The position numbers and the translations under genes were made by a program. DNA of 8,806 nucleotides. It comes from Bacillota bacterium. GTDB taxonomy: Bacteria; Bacillota_A; Clostridia; Lachnospirales; Lachnospiraceae. Positions within the stretch are counted from its first letter, which is position 1, and every line of letters begins with the position of its first letter. The DNA lies in the NCBI GenBank assembly GCA_023443925.1, contig JAEZSL010000364.1, positions 1 to 8,806 on the forward strand, read 5' to 3'. The notes under the pieces are model-generated. The model saw nothing but the letters and a program-made list of their open reading frames with translations, was not told the DNA's origin and searched no databases. Positions 6,614-8,806 of the stretch are shown here, in pieces.

Positions 6614-6943
6614 TTACTTCGCTTGATTACTCTGTTTAAGATGCTCAATCCCCCAAGTATTCATTTCATCCAATATCGGTTTTAAAGATTTTCCGAGTGC
6701 CGTAAGAGAATACTCAACCTTTGGCGGTACCTCCGGATAAATTTTTCTGAAGATTATTCCATCGGTTTCTAACTGCCGAAGCTGTTGCGTCAGCATTTTC
6801 TGGCTTATTCCGTTAATTCCTTTACTAAGTTCACTAAACCTTTGTGTACCGTTATTGAATAAGTTTCTCAGAATAAGTACTTTCCATTTGTGACCGATCA
6901 AGGTGACTGTATGCTCTATAGGGCAAGATTTATCACATGGCAT
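6614..6943 (-). CDS. HxlR-family winged helix-turn-helix transcriptional regulator
   Basis: DNA-binding regulator of the HxlR family (109 residues, the normal single-domain length). These proteins work as dimers and often sense electrophiles, oxidants or aldehydes. Hallmarks in order: PCDKSCPIEH with Cys3 and Cys7 at the N-terminus, LIGHKWKVLILRNLF as the first helices, RFSELSKGINGISQKMLTQQL as the helix-turn-helix with recognition helix, LETDGIIFRKIYPEVPPKVEYSLT as the wing, and a C-terminal dimerisation helix. The start ATG (complement of 6941-6943) has AGGAG seven bases upstream (complement of 6951-6955). The gene is divergent from a cupin/VOC pair. The shared region carries a 24-bp near-palindrome over its own likely promoter, so it probably represses itself and controls the pair. 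Redox sensing by the cysteines is possible but unproven. Confidence 0.93.
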   Translation of the reverse strand: MPCDKSCPIEHTVTLIGHKWKVLILRNLFNNGTQRFSELSKGINGISQKMLTQQLRQLETDGIIFRKIYPEVPPKVEYSLTALGKSLKPILDEMNTWGIEHLKQSNQAK

Positions 6944-6960
6944 TTTATCGCTCCTGTCAA

Positions 6961-6978
6961 TTAATATGCTTAATATGC
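6961..6978. repeat. 9-bp tandem repeat in the HxlR leader
   Basis: TTAATATGC occurs twice back to back (6961-6969 and 6970-6978), a few bases upstream of the regulator's ribosome site. Exact in both copies; function unknown. Confidence 0.6.
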
Positions 6979-6993
6979 TTTACTTTACTGTAG

Positions 6994-7017
6994 TATACTT
7001 ACTATTTAGTTAGTATA
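6994..7017. promoter_or_regulatory. Probable HxlR operator: 24-bp near-perfect palindrome
   Basis: The left half TATACTTACTA (6994-7004) and right half TAGTTAGTATA (7007-7017, reverse complement TATACTAACTA) match at 10 of 11 positions around a 2-base spacer. HxlR proteins typically bind such symmetric AT-rich sites between divergent genes. The site overlaps the regulator's likely -10 (TATACT, complement of 7012-7017), which fits autorepression. Confidence 0.7.
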
Positions 7018-7041
7018 GCACAAAATAGTGCCTTCTTGCAA
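7012..7041 (-). promoter_or_regulatory. Likely promoter of the HxlR gene
   Basis: On the minus strand TTGCAA (complement of 7036-7041) lies 18 bases before TATACT (complement of 7012-7017), a good sigma-A match (4/6 and 5/6). TTGCAA is its own reverse complement, so the same six bases could serve as -35 for the opposite strand, with TAATAT at 7059-7064 (17-base spacer). The rightward version is weaker. Confidence 0.5.
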
Positions 7042-7092
7042 AAAGTTTGTACTGATATTAATATTATAGTAGATGTACAGTAACTTGTAAAT

Positions 7093-7138
7093 AAGTTGGT
7101 ATAGGTTTGAATTGTAAAGGATAGCTGTATACTAACTT
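7093..7138 (+). promoter_or_regulatory. Second set of operator-like half-sites upstream of the cupin gene
   Basis: AAGTTGGTATA (7093-7103) and TATACTAACTT (7128-7138) are inverted copies of the half-site seen in the 6994-7017 palindrome, spaced by 24 bases. A further AACTT (7082-7086) faces the first. They could be extra regulator sites. In RNA they would pair as an 11-bp stem (one G-U) just before the cupin ribosome site. Confidence 0.5.
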
Positions 7139-7166
7139 GGATTTATAAAAGATAGGAGTCATGGTA

Positions 7167-7505
7167 ATGAAAAAAATAAATATTGGCGATATACTTGAAT
7201 TTGCAGCTGAAAGAAGTGCGCGCATGGCGATTTTTAAAGAAGGAAGGCTGGATACAGGCCTTTTGCTTTATGGGCCGGGGCAGACAACACCTGACCATAA
7301 GCATACGGATATTGATGAAGTGTTTTATGTGATTTCTGGTGAAGGTACAATCACAATAGACAAAGAAGAAATACTTCTGAAAGAAAAGGATGTTATTTTG
7401 TCCCCAAAGGGTGAAACACATGGATTCAATAATACCAGTTCTTCCAATTGGGTTGTATTGCAGATTAAGATTGACACACAGCAAACGGATAATACTATAT
7501 TATAA
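7167..7505 (+). CDS. Small cupin-domain protein
   Basis: Single-domain cupin of 112 residues, a metal-binding beta-barrel. Motif 1 is GPGQTTPDHKHTDIDEVFYVISGEG, with likely metal ligands His44, His46 and Glu51. Motif 2 is LSPKGETHGFNN, with His85. All four usual ligands are present, so it should bind a metal. Function in this large family ranges from dioxygenases to isomerases and sugar-binding proteins, and the sequence does not decide. I chose the ATG at 7167 because AGGAG (7154-7158) is 8 bases upstream. The ATG at 7161 is only 2 bases from it. It is the first gene of a pair with the VOC protein 37 bases downstream. Divergent HxlR regulator and operator-like sites suggest control by a small reactive compound. 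Confidence 0.88.
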   Translation: MKKINIGDILEFAAERSARMAIFKEGRLDTGLLLYGPGQTTPDHKHTDIDEVFYVISGEGTITIDKEEILLKEKDVILSPKGETHGFNNTSSSNWVVLQIKIDTQQTDNTIL

Positions 7506-7542
7506 AAATTTAATTAAACGTTAGTACAGGAGGTATTAATCA

Positions 7543-7923
7543 ATGTTTACACGAATAGACCATGTAGCATTTTCTGTAAAAGACAGACAAAAATCCATTG
7601 ACTTTTATGAAAAAAACTTTGGCTTTAAAAAATATTATGAACACGATGTCCCCGGCGTACCGGATCTTGAGAAGGTAGTTTATCTTCAATTGGGCGGCAC
7701 TGTATTAGAGTTCGAACATTGGACGAATGAGAAAGAGAATAGGGGATACCATTTCTGTCTCATAAGTGATGATTTTGATTCGGATTATGAAAGGCTTAAA
7801 AAAACCGGGATTCCAGTTGTAACGGAGCCGCATATTCCCGAGCCTAGAACACCGCAGGAAACAGGCTGGAAAAGAGTTGTATTTCAAGGTCCTGACGGCG
7901 AGTTAATTGAGTTTCGGGGATAA
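7543..7923 (+). CDS. VOC family protein (glyoxalase/bleomycin-resistance fold)
   Basis: A 126-residue protein with the two beta-alpha-beta-beta-beta modules of the vicinal oxygen chelate superfamily. Likely metal ligands are His7 (RIDHVAFSV), Glu56 (TVLEFEHW), His70 (GYHFCLISDD) and Glu123 (GPDGELIEFRG). This is the normal H/E/H/E layout of a lactoylglutathione-lyase-like or related isomerase, lyase or dioxygenase. The ribosome site AGGAGGT (about 7529-7535) is strong and well spaced from the ATG. It follows the cupin gene by 37 bases with no terminator between, so the two are probably co-transcribed. The HxlR regulator next door fits a role in handling an aldehyde or other reactive metabolite, but the substrate is not shown by sequence. 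Confidence 0.9.
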   Translation: MFTRIDHVAFSVKDRQKSIDFYEKNFGFKKYYEHDVPGVPDLEKVVYLQLGGTVLEFEHWTNEKENRGYHFCLISDDFDSDYERLKKTGIPVVTEPHIPEPRTPQETGWKRVVFQGPDGELIEFRG

Positions 7924-8241
7924 TGAGTGAAACTATTTGCTAAGGATAATGAGTATATTATGGTTTTAACAGAATTTGTAATACACCTCGATTAAAGAAT
8001 TTCATGTTCGTTTATTAAAAGTGAGTATATAGCAATAGATTTAGATGATAATTCACCTTTCGCACTTCATTTGAAAAAAAATAAATTATCGATCTTGAAA
8101 TCATGTATTAATGTACAGAAGGACAAACAAAATAAATATTCAAAACTTACAAGGTATGAAATCACCGTCCGTTTGGGCGGTTTTTTCATACCATTATTTA
8201 TTTGAAAGGTTCGCCTTAAAAAATCACTGGATAAAATGAAA
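7924..8241. other. Intergenic region between VOC and GNAT genes
   Basis: These 318 AT-rich bases between convergent genes hold the terminator at 8153-8192. One plus-strand frame is open without a start codon from 7996 to about 8205 and would read EYIAIDLDDNSPFALHLKK. It runs through the terminator hairpin, and I do not recognise it. No other feature is seen. Confidence 0.5.
8153..8192 (+). terminator. Terminator between convergent VOC and GNAT genes
   Basis: An outer stem GGTATGAAA (8153-8161) with TTTCATACC (8184-8192) surrounds an inner GC-rich stem ACCGTCC (8164-8170) with GGGCGGT (8175-8181), loop GTTT. A run of six T's (8181-8186) follows the inner stem, as in an intrinsic terminator for the cupin/VOC transcript. 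The outer symmetry and downstream T-rich minus strand make it a possible stop for the GNAT gene too. Confidence 0.8.
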
Positions 8242-8796
8242 TTATAAAGAAGAATTATTGATGAATTGTTCTTTCGAAATAGCATAACAAATCTCTCCGT
8301 CAGGGGCTGTTGGAAGGTAAGAATATCGCATGACATTATCAGCTGGATATAACCCGGATTTTTGGAGTACACGCCCTGAACCTGGATTTTCTGCTTTATG
8401 AAAAGCTTCAAGTTTAACAATGGACGTATTGAGAAAAGTATGCTTAATAAAAGCATATAGAGCCTCAGTAACAATACCTTTTCCCCAAAAAGCTTTTCCG
8501 ACACAGTATTCAATCTCAGCGGTATTGACGTCAATATACAAACGGCAAAAGCTGATGTGGCCAATGTTTTCATTTGTATCTTTTAGTATAATAGCCCATC
8601 TGTATTGATGTTCCCAGGTATTTAGCAAATTAACAACATCTGACTCGATTGTATATGCAGGTTCACCATAACCTCTTTGCACATCTGTGTCAGAAATCCA
8701 GTTTTTCAGCATATTAGGTATATCTGATTGATTAAACTTGCGAAGTAATAATCGGTTGGTATGTATCTGCAATCTATCATTGAAAGTGAATTCCAT
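8242..8796 (-). CDS. GNAT-family N-acetyltransferase (RimJ/RimL type)
   Basis: A 184-residue acetyl-CoA-dependent acetyltransferase of the Acetyltransf_3 (RimJ/RimL-like) group. It opens with the typical ETERLxLR-like start (LQIHTNRLLLRKFNQSDIPNML). The acetyl-CoA motif is CVGKAFWGKGIVTEAL (residues 98-112). Near the C-terminus, AENPGSGRVLQKSGLYP (135-151) gives the conserved Asn and the NxxSxxVLxKxGF-like motif. The C-terminal part (PDGEICYAISKEQF) fits the last strands. Members acetylate protein N-termini, ribosomal proteins, or small amines and antibiotics; the target here is unknown. The ATG (complement of 8794-8796) lies only ten bases from the window edge. The upstream GAGATACTGC holds at best a partial ribosome site, so the start is likely but not certain. 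It is convergent with the VOC gene. Confidence 0.9.
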   Translation of the reverse strand: MEFTFNDRLQIHTNRLLLRKFNQSDIPNMLKNWISDTDVQRGYGEPAYTIESDVVNLLNTWEHQYRWAIILKDTNENIGHISFCRLYIDVNTAEIEYCVGKAFWGKGIVTEALYAFIKHTFLNTSIVKLEAFHKAENPGSGRVLQKSGLYPADNVMRYSYLPTAPDGEICYAISKEQFINNSSL

Positions 8797-8806
8797 GCAG
8801 TATCTC

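Noticed and set aside
7996..8205. Open plus-strand frame without start codon, possible gene remnant
   Set aside because: No start, no recognised homology, and it continues through a well-formed terminator, so chance is the simpler reading.
8067..8573. 168-codon minus-strand frame
   Set aside because: Most of it is a shifted frame of the GNAT gene, which has a clear family signature; the remainder crosses a terminator.

Overview
The window looks like a chromosomal segment from a low-GC Gram-positive bacterium of the Clostridia, most likely Lachnospiraceae-like. The intergenic DNA is AT-rich, several genes have strong GGAGG-type ribosome binding sites, there are hairpin-plus-T-run terminators, and a sugar ABC transporter sits next to a family 31 glycosidase. 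No rRNA, tRNA, CRISPR array or transposase gene was found. The taxon is inferred from gene content and style, not from a marker gene.

Left part (1-2862): the end of a CUT1-type sugar ABC permease gene is followed by a roughly 380-bp array of related structured modules. The array runs from just behind the permease stop codon into the start codon of a cytoplasmic GH31 alpha-glycosidase, probably an alpha-xylosidase-type enzyme. The likely job is import of an oligosaccharide and its hydrolysis inside the cell. The array is the most unusual thing in the window. It has two near-identical 80-bp units, a degenerate one, and a last one whose 3' end supplies the glycosidase start region. Its hairpin stems carry compensatory base changes. 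A terminator closes this block.

Middle (2863-6613): a Nudix hydrolase gene with a very strong ribosome binding site comes first. It is followed by a separately promoted 817-residue WD40-repeat protein with a highly acidic N-terminal segment, probably two cytoplasmic beta-propellers. About 510 bp without a convincing gene follow. That stretch holds a possible promoter, a short tandem repeat and a strong, probably bidirectional terminator.

Right part (6614-8806): an HxlR-family winged-helix regulator is divergent from a two-gene unit encoding a small cupin and a VOC (glyoxalase-fold) protein. The shared intergenic region holds a 24-bp near-palindrome overlapping the regulator's likely promoter. 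More half-sites of the same TATACTAACT type lie near the cupin gene. This suggests an autoregulated regulator controlling a small detoxification or stress pair. A bidirectional-looking terminator separates this unit from a convergent GNAT acetyltransferase gene of the RimJ/RimL type.
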